A stretch of 64,000 nt of DNA from Hanleya hanleyi (taxonomy: Eukaryota > Mollusca > Polyplacophora > Lepidopleurida > Hanleyidae): NCBI GenBank assembly GCA_036873755.1, contig JAVTVY010039164.1, positions 1-64,000 on the forward strand, read 5' to 3'. Positions within the stretch are counted from its first letter, which is position 1. Every line of letters starts with the position of its first letter. This document shows, piece after piece, positions 44,576 to 56,598 of this stretch. The notes beneath the pieces were generated by a model, which saw only the letters and a program-made list of their open reading frames with translations, searched no databases and was not told the origin of the DNA. Position numbers and translations under genes: made by a program.

Positions 44576-45154
44576 AAACGTGTTACCTGCTTGAATTGTT
44601 CTCCTAGAGCATTGTCATACAAAGCCGTCTTCGATATGAACAAATGCTATCGACTGAATGCCATTTATGCCGCATCTATCCGTTACTGGACAATACTTAT
44701 GCTGTACAAATAGTTGGGATCGCCATGCCTCCTTGTATTAGTGGCTTGTCATTTAGACCGACTATACATTTTGTAATGTGACCAAGCGATTGTATATGTA
44801 TATATGAATTTAACATTCTGGTTTTATTTAATCATAGATTTTCATTTTAATAACTGTTTCTTAATTTAAATATTAGCTTTTATATACACATATATTTCTG
44901 GATACATAATTTATAGAAGTACATATGCTTCATTTGGTTGTGTTTGTTGCATCAGGTGACAGACAGACAAGCTGGTGTAGTGTATACAGTTATAATCAAT
45001 GCTGTTTTAGGTTACTTGCCATTTTGATCCCTAGGAATATAGACCAGGCAGACAGTTAGAGGTGTGAAATACAGCGAGACAGGATGGATCCCTGCTGAGA
45101 TTTTTAAAGTAGGCTCTAATTTGCAAATTGTCCGGAAATGAGTGAGTGAGTCAG

Positions 45155-45310
45155 TCAGTCAGTCAGTCAGTCCATACGAATCCTTTCGTCGGCAAAATAA
45201 GGAAAACCGTTGACTTTAGAACCTTGATTTTTGGCGCATGAACGTGCATTAGGCGACTGTTACCAGCAAGTTCTGAGCTGACCTATTTTTGATGAAAATT
45301 TGACCTACTT
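45155..45310 (+). repeat. dispersed repeat with GAATCCTTTCGTCGGCAAAA core
   Basis: A (CAGT)n run precedes the core, which is the family's 5' side. It has the same orientation as 23455. Confidence 0.75.
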
Positions 45311-45600
45311 AGGTGACGTATAACATTACGCTTGGACTCCCAAATCATCCTAGCTGTGACGTTAGTCACAATACTCATGTAGACATATGTGATGACAATA
45401 AATTAGTTGAGTTACATGCAGTTGTTAGTGATTGAGACATCTGTAGTTGACACAGTTATTAGGAACTATATTAAAGGACCGTAAGATTGCATGTTAGTTA
45501 TGCAGTGGAGAGCAAAGGGACAACATAGCTGGACTCTGCATATTGGAACTTGTACTGCTAGGAATTGTTTATTGCCTGCATGAGTCATGTTGTTTTGATA

Positions 45601-45889
45601 TTTAAGCTAACGTTTTGGAGCAGTTTCATTTATTTATATGGTTACAGGCTACTGGAATTTGAGGATTAAGTTAATGTAAAAATTAGTGTGAATTATGTAA
45701 ACTTAGATTTGTTTTTTTTTACCAGCACGGTTTTATGCATGAGTATTTTATATAGCTGTTTATTATGATTCTTCTGCACGGTAAATAAATTATGAACTGG
45801 AAACGGAAATGCACATACATGTGACGTGGACTTTGTGTGTTCCTGCATTTATTGAGTGTCACTCGGGTTAAATACTAGCTCCACTAAAT
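45601..45889 (+). repeat. 290-bp dispersed repeat, candidate LTR of element A, copy 1
   Basis: It matches 62828-63111 over about 285 bp: TTACAGG.TACTGGAATTTG, ACACGGTAAATAAA-like (with a polyadenylation signal), AATGCACATACATGTGACGT, and the end CTAAATAA.CCACTGT. It lies just upstream of Gypsy element A and could be its 5' LTR. No clear TG..CA ends or primer-binding site were found. Confidence 0.5.
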
Positions 45890-46339
45890 AACCCACTGTG
45901 ACACGTTGATGTGAGAACCCTTGGGATTGAGTGAATTCTGCTTTTCACTTAACTTTTCCGGTACCTCTTGGTAAAATTGGAGAACGGTCAAGTCGTCACT
46001 CAGCTCAAGTTCCGTGAATAAGTTCCAAACTTTGAGATGAATCTTTCCAAGGTCAATGGTACAGTGCAAAAGAGACAAAGAATTTCATCAAGACCAATAT
46101 TTGGGGTTTTCTCCAGAAATATTTGGAGACAAATGTGGAAACAGCGCCGTGAAATCACGATGCAACAGATGCATTAGAACAACAGGAAACAGTCCACCCA
46201 GAATCAGCCATTATGAACAACCGACCATAATGCAAAATTCGTATGCAGCAAGACTTCAAACAATATTGTCAGTACAATTTGTATTGTTTCTATCTTATCG
46301 GAATTTAAAAATTGTACACATGTAAAGAGAATATACTTT

Positions 46340-48983
46340 TTGAGTATTTTTAACATATCATATAATATGGCTAGCTGGAAGTGCACTAGAACAGGCTGTA
46401 AACAATCAAGCATGGTTTATACGGGTCACAAACCAAATATTTCAACAAAGATGCCACTAGAAGGTAAATTAGTAAACATCAATATCGGCAAATCAAGGAC
46501 GAAAGCTCTTATAGACACAGGAGCGGAAATTTCTTGCATTTCTGAATCATTTTTAATGCAAGCCACCGAAATGTTCATAAAGAATCAAGTTCTTGCGAGC
46601 TATACATGATGTTTGTGGTGTAATGCATCCAGAAATAAGTGTTGTTAATGTTCCACTATGTTTTGAAGACCTGAACGAGATACACGTGCAATTCCACGTT
46701 TTTTAAAGATTACGTAAGACTGTTATTCTGGGTCATGACTTTTTGCAAAATCATGGTGCTAAAATCGACTATGGAAACTTGCCTTGTTTAACGGCGAATT
46801 TGTGGTTTCTGCTGCATACATCAATTACAAGCGCTGTGAAAACATAAACACAAAAGTTTCTGGATTTGCAAAAACAGTAGATATCGTTATTCTACCTCCA
46901 CAATCTGAAACCAAAGTACCTTTGAGGGTTGAAAATGTTTCTGAAACAAGACTTGCATTACTTGAGCCGTTTGAATCGCTCTCTGCAAGCTAAAGTATTG
47001 CAGGAGCAAGATCATTAGTGCAAGTTAAGAACAAAAAGTTCACATCCCGCATTCTACATCCTTCCAAGTGCCAATACATATACCATCAATACATGTATAG
47101 CTACATATACCATCAATACATGTATAGCTACATTTCATGTTGTTCAACATGATGACACAATCAGTTTCCCAGAAGGGCAAATCAATGAAAACAGTTCGTC
47201 AGTCAATGCGGCTAGCTCAGATTCAGAAAATGATTACTATTATGCTAAATTAGCCACAGATTTAGGAATCACACTGGATGATTCAGTGCTCACCTTCGAT
47301 CACTTTCTTAGGCAGGAATAGGGATGTGTTTGCCAAGGACATGTCAGAGGTAGGGAAGACAAACTTTCATCATCATAAAATCATCACAAATGATGACAAG
47401 CCCATTTACTCGTGTCCTTACAGTCAAAGCCCACAAACCAAAGAAAGATGCGATCAGAAAGTCATAGAAATTAGAAAATGACATCATTGAGCCATCACTC
47501 TCTGAATGGTCATCCCCAGTTGTGTTGGTCAAAAAGAGAAATGGAAAATATCGCTTTGATATTGATTATCGAAAGCTCAATGCCGTAACGGAACCAATTT
47601 CTTTTCCACTGCCTCTTTTATCGGATGCCATAGATGCAGTTGCCCAAGCGCACGCTAAAGTATTTTCCGTACTAGATCTTGCAAGTTGATTTTGGCAAAT
47701 TCCACTAGATCCTCAAACGATGCATAAAACGGAGTTCTGGACTCAGCAGGGCCAGTATGTTTTCAAATGCCTACCGTTTGGGCTTCGAAACGGGCCACAA
47801 AAATTTCAATTAATGATGACGCAAGTGTTTTCAGGCTTGAATTGGGCCATTAGTCTAGTTTATATTGATGACATCTTGGTCTATAGCAAGCCTGTTGAGG
47901 AACACATGGTTCACTTAGGCCAGGTCTTCGCGTGATTACGCGACGCTAAATTAACATTGCAACCACCAAAATGTAAATTTGCACAGGAACAATTCCCTTA
48001 TCTGGGGCACATTTTTTAGCAAGGCTGGTGCGCATGTAGATCCAGAAAAGATTGCAGCAATGCAAACATATCCCAGGCCCAAATCGCAAAAAGAAAATTC
48101 TTATGCCTTTGCAATTACTATAGAAAATTTGCCAAAAACTACTCTTCCATAGCGTCACCCATGAACACTTTGTTGCGCAAAGATGTCAAATTCAGTTGGT
48201 CTGATGCCTGTGAAAAATCATTCTGGACTTTAAAGCAAAAGCTCACTTCAGCACCAATTCTTGCCTTTCCAGATTTTCCAAAACCGTTTATAATACCAAC
48301 AGATGCTTCTGATACAAAATGCAATAGCCTATGATGGCAGAATGTTACGTGATACAGAGAAAACTTGGCATATCTCAGAAAAGGAGGGATTAAGTTTAAT
48401 CGAAGCAATTTGAAGTTTTCGGCCCAATGTAGCAAATTCACACTACACAGTGTTCACTGACCATATCGGCTTACAGTAGTTGAAAATATTAGAGCAAACA
48501 AGATTGGCAGAAGGAGTCTTGAACTCCAGGAATACAATTTCCACATGCAACATAGGCCAGGCATTAGAAATGGAAATGCGGATAGTCTTTCTCGAAGAGG
48601 CTGTTGTGCATGAGAGTATGGAACCTTTGCAACATGACACTGTAGTCAGTAATGCTGAAGTTGAACCTCACCAAGAGCCTAGAATACAGTTAGCTGTGTC
48701 CATTGAGTATGAGGCTGGTAGTATAGAGCAACAATGGCCACATGTGCATGCTGGGGCAGCAGCACATGCGTCACCACATGATGTTTCTGATGAATATTTT
48801 ATTGAAGCGTCTCTCTTAGACAATCCTGTCCTATCAGCACCGATATACGGTCCATAGATTATGTATTTATGTACTTATGTACGGACACGCCTGGTTTGTC
48901 AACAAACTAAACATAATGTGCGTGCTAAGAAAGTACCTCTAAGACCACTTCCCCTTGAGAATCCATTCTATAGGTTTCACATT
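46340..48983 (+). pseudogene. Ty3/Gypsy element A, protease-RT-RNase H and start of integrase
   Basis: Domains in order are an aspartic protease with TKALIDTGAEISCIS (46499-46543) and a later VILGHDFLQNHGA. Next is the RT with SSPVVLVKKRNGKYRFDIDY (47515), FSVLDLAS then a TGA and FWQIPLD, CLPFGLRNGPQKFQ and YIDDILVYS (47861, catalytic). The RNase H shows PIIPTDAS-like and LSLIEAI blocks, and HRPGIRNGNADSLSR. A linker and the first part of the integrase follow (CQQTK; PLENPFYRFHI). Many stops and frameshifts are present. The frame breaks at 48983 exactly where element B is inserted and resumes at 57474. Gag is largely missing: only about 450 bp precede the protease. Confidence 0.85.
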
Positions 48984-49587
48984 TGTCACGATGTTAATTA
49001 TTAAATATCATGAAGATGTATTCAGGTTATATGGTATTTAGAATAGTGTCACCCCTTAATAACTCATTGATGTCCCCCTCCACCTTAATAAATTGTGTTC
49101 ATCATTCGGACTCTACTCGCGTCGTAAGTGTAGACGCGTTATTTAACACGCGTGCGGTAGCGCTCGCGAGTTATGCTAATGTTGACACTGGGTCTCTCGA
49201 GTTATGCTGATATGTGCGTGACTGACGACTACCGGACTGTGGTATGTTGTAATTGTATTTAAATATTGAAATAGTGGTTTAGTGATATTTTAAACTGTGG
49301 TCGGTGTCCGCGAGAGGTATTATAATTTTAGTTGCGACTACCGTTAGACTGTTGCGTAACTTCTGTAATAGATACCGGTACCTGGAAGGACTCGACGCAT
49401 TGACGTCTATCCGCTCGGCCAATCTTCACGATTGTCTGTTTATCCTTCCAGGTAAGGTTGAAGCCTTTTTACTTTATATTGTAATGAGATTCTCGGTTTC
49501 ACACTTTGAATTGGTCGACTAAAAGTAAATTGGACTTAAAATATAATGAATATGTGGTTAGCGTAAATAGCCGTAAATATTATTGTT

Positions 49588-50709
49588 TTATATTACAAGC
49601 GTCTAGTCCGTCATTCATAATCCAGCCGTCGTCCATTAGAGAATATCCGCGTCCATAATCCAAAGACCTATTCCATATTCCATATAACAGTATTAGCACC
49701 AAATTCAAAAAAACAATCATAGTATACATAAACATAGGCTTGTTTCCTGCAAGAGAGAAGCGGTCAACAGTTTTCAATGATGCCGGCAAGACATCATGAT
49801 GTTCCAAAAATATCAAATCCGTATCGCTGATCAGTATTCTTAATCCATAATATTCGTTATAGAGTCGTCATCTAAAAAAAAAAAAGATGTATCTCAGTCA
49901 CGCTTTGATTGTGCCTGTTCATATGAGTACCATGAGGATCTTGAAGTACATGGGTTCATACGGCCCCTAGCCCCGGGTTAAGCGGAATTAGACACAAGTT
50001 ACGAAACGTAGCGCCATAGATCTTGCACGCTACGTTCGTATTTTGCTATCAGCATGCGATATGTATCGCCAAATTTGAGAAACCTTGAGTGGAGGCGCTT
50101 GGTGGAATAGCCCTGTTTTATAAGTTTCTGCAGCAATGTTTTGTGACGTTGATTAAAATCATCACATTTAACACAGGATCTAGCAAATGCTACTAAGCGA
50201 GATATGTATACGCCATATGCAGGTCCCACTGGAATATTACTATCCAGAAAGTGATAGTTTACGATGTCGAAATTGTAATCATCTCTTTTGTCATAAAGTC
50301 GACGAGAGAGAATGCCCGCTTCATTTTTATAGAGATATAGATCTAAATATGATGTGCCTGTAGGGCTATCTGTAGTTTCCTTCAAATCCAGTGAAGGTGG
50401 ATATATATCCTTCACTGCGTCATTTATATAGCGATTATCCACAGCGAGAAGATCGTCTATATAGCGTTTGGTGAATGAGAAGGAACGGGCTTTGAATGGA
50501 TCGGTTTTTGAAAGCGCCTGCATATAGTCATATTCATAAGAGAACAGATACAGGTCGGCCAACAGGGGTGCACAATTGGTACCCATTGGAATACCAATAT
50601 CCTGCTGATATATTGTGTTGCCAAATTTCACATAGATATTTTTAATGAGAAATTCAAGCAACTCTATAAACAAAGAAACATCCCATGAATGATATCTCTT
50701 GTATTGTCT
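49588..50709 (-). mobile_element. young GIPMGTN/YIDD retroelement inside the 5' LTR
   Basis: On the minus strand the copy starts at the KRYHSWD region of the RT, runs to the LWRYVS stop at 49999, and ends with the family's 3' terminus at 49588. Because the 3' LTR of B lacks it, the insertion came after B had landed. It is a textbook 5'-truncated copy. An A-rich run at 49877-49888 is the only oddity in the 3' region. Confidence 0.9.
49999..50709 (-). CDS. reverse transcriptase, partial, frame intact
   Basis: About 236 residues are open with no stop. They are IELLEFLIKNIYVKFGNTIY, then IGIPMGTNCAPLLADLYLFS, TKRYIDDLLAVDNRYINDAV (catalytic Asp pair), DLKETTDSPTGTSYLDLYLY, the KRDDYNFDIV stretch, NIPVGPAYGVYISRLVAFAR and a basic C-terminal region with QKLIKQGYSTKRL. 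The segment equals the palm from motif B onward plus the thumb. The N-terminus and the first catalytic Asp are missing. It is the best-preserved protein of this family in the window, and the motifs fit a Penelope-like RT without an attached GIY-YIG domain. Confidence 0.88.
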   Translation of the reverse strand, partial: RQYKRYHSWDVSLFIELLEFLIKNIYVKFGNTIYQQDIGIPMGTNCAPLLADLYLFSYEYDYMQALSKTDPFKARSFSFTKRYIDDLLAVDNRYINDAVKDIYPPSLDLKETTDSPTGTSYLDLYLYKNEAGILSRRLYDKRDDYNFDIVNYHFLDSNIPVGPAYGVYISRLVAFARSCVKCDDFNQRHKTLLQKLIKQGYSTKRLHSRFLKFGDTYRMLIAKYERSVQDLWRYVS

Positions 50710-50846
50710 TGGCATTGTCGGAGCGATGTGTGTAATGCCAATACGAGGATACGAGACCGATTAAATTCTTATTATTGGAGCTTATTCAAACTGTCTTCGC
50801 CTTTTTGTTTGCCGGCCCACCGACTGCATAACTAGTCCATGACATT

Positions 50847-50864
50847 TGGCGCCCAACGTGGGGC
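50847..50864 (+). other. primer-binding site of element B
   Basis: TGGCGCCCAACGTGGGGC starts two bases after the 5' LTR. It begins with the TGG expected opposite a tRNA CCA end. The priming tRNA was not identified. Confidence 0.85.
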
Positions 50865-51954
50865 GGCGTCAAAAACGTCGACAGCTTTGATGTCAAGTTC
50901 AGCGTATAACCAACAGGAAGACCTCAAAATTCGTCTTGTGCTGGGAGTCGCCGAAAATTGATGTGTGCTTCATTGTGATCTGCTGAGTCTCTATCCTATC
51001 TGTGCTGTGCTACTGTGTTCATCTCTGCCGAGCCAGAATTGATTTGTGTTTGTCTGATAGAAATTAGTGTGTGTCGATCCGTGTGCGTGTTGTATATATT
51101 CTTCCAACTGCTGTTCAGAATATCCAGGCCGTGTAGATTGTGTAATCTGTGTGAAGGTGTGTACTTTGGGACCCATCGCGTTACGTAACGGTGAAATCTA
51201 TTTGTGCACATATTCGTGGCGAACAATGGAGAATTCATCCGCTTGGAGCTTGCGTGTTGGAGTTGAACTGTGGTTGAATATTGGACGGTGTAAAGCTGAA
51301 TGTAATTGTGGTTGAACACTGGACGGTGAAAAGTTAAATATATATGTGGTATTAGCAGGTCCTATTATTGTTTGTATTGTTGCGTTCTGTATACAGCATT
51401 CCCCCCCCCCCATCTCTCGTCAAAAATACAACAAGAAAAAATTACTTATTTTTCTTCTGAACATTGTCGGTACAAAATGCAACATATTTGAACGGAAGTG
51501 TTGATGAAAGTGTATTCTTGTAATTAGTATATTGCTGTGATTAGATTTGCGGTTCACGTTCGCCTTTTGTGTGGTTGAAGTTGAATAAAAAGAAAACCAC
51601 TGGAACGGTGAAGAGTATATTACATTGCATTAGGTCAATATTGTATGTATACATGTTCTAGCTATTGACGACATTATATGTAATTCTATGGTAGGTAAGT
51701 GGTGACAAACTATCGGACTTGACTACTTGACTGTTTAATTTCCGTCCGCACTCGTGCATTTCCGTTCGTGATCGGATTCGCTCGGTTATCGCAGGTTACA
51801 GTAACTCGCTGTACGGGTTTTTGCGGCATATTGTCTCACCATAACCCTCATCACTCATACAACCGTTCCTCTGCACATTTCACCATACGTCACATTAGTA
51901 ATAGTTTGAACCATCCATTTGTTAGAGATATTGTAATTAAATAGTAGATTTACT

Positions 51955-52895
51955 GTGGAAAATTGCTCTATAATTGAGTGGAAGCGTACGACAAGATGGC
52001 AATGGATAAAGATAAAATTTGGGGAAGTTCTGATGAACTTGAGGAGCTGGGAACAAATTTCCGAACTTGAGGAAAAGAGAATGGTCTATTATTTAGCTAA
52101 ATCGGGCAAGTATAATATAACCTCTGCTGTTGGTTTCGGAAGTCCTCGCAAACCAGGTCCCTTTGTCCCGCATCAAGGTTCACAAAACTATGGTGTGCAA
52201 GTGCCCAAAATATCTATCTTTTCAGGAGCAGAGCCAGTTCCCAAATCCGATGTTCGTTTGACCTCTGGAAGTTTGAGGTCAACTGTTTGCAGAAGGACGG
52301 ATTATATCCACAATCTGTCTTGTTGCAAGCAGTGAGAAAGTCTCTCAGAGATGAGGCGTGTAGGGCATGTTTGCATTTGGGAGAAGCTACCATTGATTCA
52401 ATATTGGAGAAATTTGAAATTACTTTCGGCACTGTTGTAACAAGCGAGTCTCTTTTACAGTCCTTCTACGTTGAACAGCAGAGGCCGAATGAATCTGCAC
52501 CAATGTGGAGCTGTAGATTGGAGGATTTACTTCAACAGGCAAAACGTAAAGGTCCATTAGGAGAAAGGCAATCTCAACGTATGTTACGTAACAAATTCGG
52601 CACAGGCTTGAGTAATGAGGCACTCAAGTCCGCTCAACCAGACGATACAGCGTTGTCGTTTGATGATTTACTGCGCGAAGTTAGAGTTGTTGAAAAAGAA
52701 CTTGCTGACTGCGAAAAGGTTAAGGGGTGTAAATCTCAATCTCAATTTGTTGAGCGCTTGAAACGGTTGGAAACTAAACAAGAGTCCACTCCTCCCTCTG
52801 ATCAGATGACCTTAGTTATGGAACGACTAACTGCGATCGAAGAGAAAATTAGTTCCGGTTCGGACTATCGTACTTCCGGTGGCGGTCGTGGATGA
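51955..52895 (+). pseudogene. gag of element B
   Basis: An N-terminal part with YNITSAVGFGSPRKPGPFVP and VQVPKISIFSGAEPVPKSDV leads, after a frameshift near 52254, into FDLWKFEV, then QSVLLQAVRKSLRDEACRAC, LHLGEATIDSILEKFEITFG, and ESLLQSFYVEQQRPNESAPM with the WSCRLEDLL helix. This is the capsid fold seen in PNMA-like and Ty3/Gypsy gag proteins (PKI..FSG, W..F, LHLG, S.LL..FY). A coiled segment with KELADCEK follows and a Gly/Arg stretch ends the frame at 52895. Zinc knuckles are missing: sequence jumps from here to a region after the protease. Confidence 0.8.
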
Positions 52896-53036
52896 GGATA
52901 TAGGGGGCGTGGTAATCAACCTGAAAACGTACTCCAACACCTCGTCAAACCAAACGGAGTCTTTAAACTGCTAATGATCCCTGCCGATGGGCGATGAACA
53001 CCAGATCGCTTAAAGTCGGACCAAATGAGACGGTGA

Positions 53037-54760
53037 ATGTTAAGGGTTTGGTTCATAACCCACCAAAAGGTAAGCCAAACTGTGATAGCCGAACAAGGTA
53101 AGTCCGGTTTGAATGGTAGCTTACTTGTTGGGCCTCAAGTTGTTGACTATACAGCTGGTGGTAAGACGGTCTGTATGACTGTGCGCATTTGTAACATATC
53201 GGCCAGAGCTATAGCTATTCCACCCAGAAGTAAACTATGCGATCGTGCTGCAGGTGTATCGGATCCCTCTATGCCCGTTTCAAATCGCATGGGTAAGTCT
53301 GTCGTAGAAGAGTTTAACATTGATCTTAGTGAGAGTTTACTTAGTCCAGAACAAAAACAAAAGGGTGAGGCGTTGCTTAATCGTTGGTCTTGTATTATGT
53401 CTAGAAATCTGTTAGACCTAGGACATACTACTGCTATTACCCATGAAATTTAGTTAACCGACGATACCCCGTTCAAGGAAGCACACCGCAGGGTTCCACC
53501 AGCCTTATTTGATGAGGTAAGAGAACATTTAAAGGAGATGCTGGCTTGTGGTGCGATAAGGGAGTCCAGTAGTCCTTATTCCTCTGAAGTTGTCCTTGTG
53601 CGCAAGCCCGACAAAAGCTTAAGATTCCGTGTTGATTACCGCAGGCTCAACTCCAGAACCATACGCGACTCTTACGCATTACCCCGCATAGATGAAACTT
53701 TAGATTGTTTAGCAGGATCCGTCTGGTTTACTAAACTGGACCTCCGTTCGGGTTATTGGCAAGTGGAGTTAAAAGAGGAGGATAAGGCTAAAACTGCTTT
53801 TTCTGTTGGGCCCTTAGGTTTCTATGAGGCCAACCGCATGCCTTTCGGTCTCACAAACGCGCCAGCGACGTTCCAGAGGTTAATGGAGAAATGTATGGGT
53901 GACCTTCACCTTAAAGAGTGTCTCATCTATATCAATGATATCGTTATTTTCTCCAAAACGTTCGAGGAACATCTTAAACGTTTGGAATCTGTTTTCTTGC
54001 GCTTGAAACAACATGGCTTGAAACTAAAACCATCAAAATGCGAGTTTTTCCGAAACCTTGTTAAGTATCTGGGACATATAGTTTCACAGCACGGTATCGA
54101 AACAGACCCCGAAAAGATCGAAGCCCTTAAACAGTGGCCAAGGCCGAAAAACATTACGACCTTAGGGAATCCTTGGGGTTCTCTGGATATTATCGCCGCT
54201 ATGTGCATGACTATACTAAACTTGTCAAATGCCTGAATGAATTACTTACAGGTCAGTCCACGAAGTCGAGGACGAAAGAGAAGTTGACTGGAAATCCTCG
54301 TCCTCCGAGGTGGAGATGGGACAGCTGTCACCAGGAAGCATTCGAGAAGGTAATCGAAGCGTTGACAACACCACCAATCCTAGCACACGTTGATTATGAT
54401 CTCCCCTTTACCTTGCAAGTAGACGCGAGCGGTGACGGTTTAGGTGCCGTCCTGTATCAAACACAGAACGGGGTGGAACGTGTTATCGCGTACGGGAGTA
54501 AAGGTTTGAAAAAGGCTGAGCGAAATTATCCTGCGCACAAACGGGAATTTCTCGCGCTTAAGTGGGCGGTTTGTGACGACTAGTTCAACGACTATCTTTA
54601 TGGTAATCGTTTCACGGTAAAAACCGATAACAACCCGCTCACCTATGTCCTGTCCACGGCCAAACTAGATGCCACCGGTCACCGCTGGTTAGCAGAGTTA
54701 TCTACATACAACTTCAATGTTGTGTACAAATCCGGACAGAGACATTGCGACGCGGACGCG
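53037..54760 (+). pseudogene. pol of element B: RT and RNase H
   Basis: A pre-RT region (SLLVGPQVVDYTAGGKTVCM, then AIAIPPRSKLC) is followed by the RT at 53538: SSPYSSEVVLVRKPDKSLRF, WFTKLDLRSGYWQVEL (first catalytic Asp), NRMPFGLTNAPATFQRLM and LIYINDIVIFS. The usual YIDD is YIND here (Asn codon at 53934), which removes one of the paired catalytic aspartates. After a frameshift near 54160 comes RNase H: FTLQVDASGDGLGAVLYQ, HKREFLALKWAVCDD, a TAG at 54581, then VKTDNNPLTYV, so its acidic residues are kept. No protease precedes the RT. Confidence 0.88.
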
Positions 54761-56260
54761 TTGTCTCGTCACCCGACATTTTCGCCGAACGAAACAATCA
54801 ACCTTGATGTTGTGAAGCCGATCTGCGAGTGCCGGGTTGTTGAAGTGGTGCCGTTGGTGGAGTGTTTGGGATTCCAGGATGAAACCTCTCCTGTAAGTAT
54901 ATCAGACTGTATTTCGGCTACTCAAATGTGTTTGCCCTTAATGTCGGATTCAGTTAAATGGAGAAAATCCCAACTCGCCGATAAGGCTATTGCTAGAGTG
55001 ATACATTTTCAAGAACAGGGCCGTAAGCCCACACGTGACTTGTTGTCGCAGGAAAGTTTAGAGGTACGCCAGATACTTAAACATTGGGATAAACTAGACT
55101 TGAAAGATGGTGTATTGTTCCGCGAGTCGCAAAAGGCCGGTAAAAAACTAGTGCAGTTAGTTTTACAAACAGAGTTCCGTGATTTTATTTTACAGGGTCT
55201 TCCCGAAGACGTGACGCGGAAGGTGAGATTTTGTGAGCGGTGCATCCGTAGAAAAACATCAACGGCAAACAAAACTGCATATTTGGTGAGTATACAGACC
55301 TCCCAGCCAATGGTCTGTATAGACTATCTATCTCTAGAAACTTATAAAGGTGGGTAGTCGAGTATATTGGTCATCACGGACCATTTCACTAGGTACGCGC
55401 AAGCAGTTCCCACGCGGAACCAAACTGCTCGTACGACGGCCAAGGCCTTATTTGATAACTACGTCCACTACGGGTTTCCGGGTAAAATCCATAGCGATCA
55501 GGGCCGAAATTTCTAGTCCGAACTTATCAGGGAATTGTGTAAGATCGCTGATGTGGATGAAAGTAAGACCCGGAAGGAAACGGGATGTGTGAGCGCTTTA
55601 ATTCCACACTCCTAAACATGTTAGGCACACTCACTGATGATCAGAAAACCGATTGGAAAACCTATGTCCCTTCTCTAGTTCATGCGTACAATGCTACAAC
55701 ACATGACGGCACGAACTACTCGCCATTCTTCCTCATGTTCGGCCGCCACCCGAGGTTGTCCCTCGATGCGTTCCTGGGCATCGATCCAAATGATCAGCAT
55801 TCTGGGAAGAAACTTAAAACTGTGTATGCATCTGATCTCAAGAAAAAGTTGGATTATGCATATATAGTAGCTTCTGCGGAAGCGAGTAGATCGTCTTCTA
55901 GGTACAAAAAGAGATACGATGCACGAGTTAGAGAAGCCACGTTAAGGCCAGGTGATCGTGTACTAGTCAAAAACGTAGCCTTAAAGGGTAAACATAAATT
56001 GGCCGATTGGTCGGAAAAATCCCCATATGTTGTTGTGTCCCAACAAAATAGTGGTATTCCTGTATTTAAGGTACAGCGGGAGAATGACAGGAGGAAAACT
56101 AGAGTTGTACACAAAAACATGTTTTGTCGCTCCCGTCCCCAGAGTCGCCTAAATCTGATAGTTTCAAACTTAGGCATGCACATGGGAAGAGACAGGATCA
56201 GCGGTTGCCTACGTCATCATCTGAGTCGGAGACCGAAACCGACGAGGAGTTGGTCATGTT
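54761..56260 (+). pseudogene. pol of element B: integrase and chromatin-side tail
   Basis: The zinc-binding part is reduced: the stretch that normally holds the two His is missing before FCERCIRRKT (55229). The core has [45 protein letters not shown] then a TAG, and after a short deletion and frameshift CERFNSTLLNMLGTLTDDQK and GTNYSPFFLMFGRHPRLSL. The D, D and E positions are recognisable. The C-terminus has LRPGDRVLVKNVALKGKHKL and KVQREN, a GPY/F-like domain. Integrase would insert the cDNA; this copy could not. Confidence 0.85.
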
Positions 56261-56564
56261 GGAAAGACTGGTAAGTAGTAATCTCAGGCCAGACACTCCG
56301 TCGTTCAATCCTAATATGGAACGAAGGAGAGCGCCCGCATCAGTCAATAGGCTGCCGGAACCGCCCTTACCAGTTGCTGGTACCGTGCCTGGGCGAAATG
56401 GCAACATTACTGGGCCAGGGTTGACCACTGAGAGACCAGAGCGTGTGGACAACGCGCTCTTGCCAAAATTTACCAACGGGAACACAGAACATAGGCCAGT
56501 GTTACGGCGCTCACCTAGATATCGACGAGAACCAAGCCGACTGGATAACATAGGATCTGGGTAA
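56124..56564 (+). pseudogene. C-terminal pol tail of element B
   Basis: An acidic SSSESETETDEELVMLERL stretch leads to a Pro/Arg-rich tail ending PVLRRSPRYRREPSRLDN. Such LRRS.R.R..P.RL endings close many Ty3/Gypsy pol proteins. Its frame differs from the integrase frame that it overlaps, so a frameshift near 56200 probably separates what was one protein. Confidence 0.6.
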
Positions 56565-56585
56565 ATATCGGGACAATATTTTCCC

Positions 56586-56598
56586 GAGCGGGGAACCA
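56586..56598 (+). other. polypurine tract of element B
   Basis: GAGCGGGGAACCA lies directly against the 3' LTR start at 56599 and would prime plus-strand synthesis. It is short and includes a C. Confidence 0.6.

Larger units (their letters stand above)
48984..50844 (+). repeat. 5' LTR of element B, split by a retroelement
   Basis: LTR sequence occupies 48984-49587 and about 50710-50844. The middle is a minus-strand GIPMGTN/YIDD copy. Compared with the 3' LTR this copy lacks 54 bp after AGTGTCA (near 49045) and about 80 bp after GGCATTG. Confidence 0.88.

Noticed and set aside
49304..49522. Open frame repeated at 56974-57174
   Set aside because: Both lie in the LTRs of element B at the same position, so the repetition reflects the LTRs and not a conserved gene.
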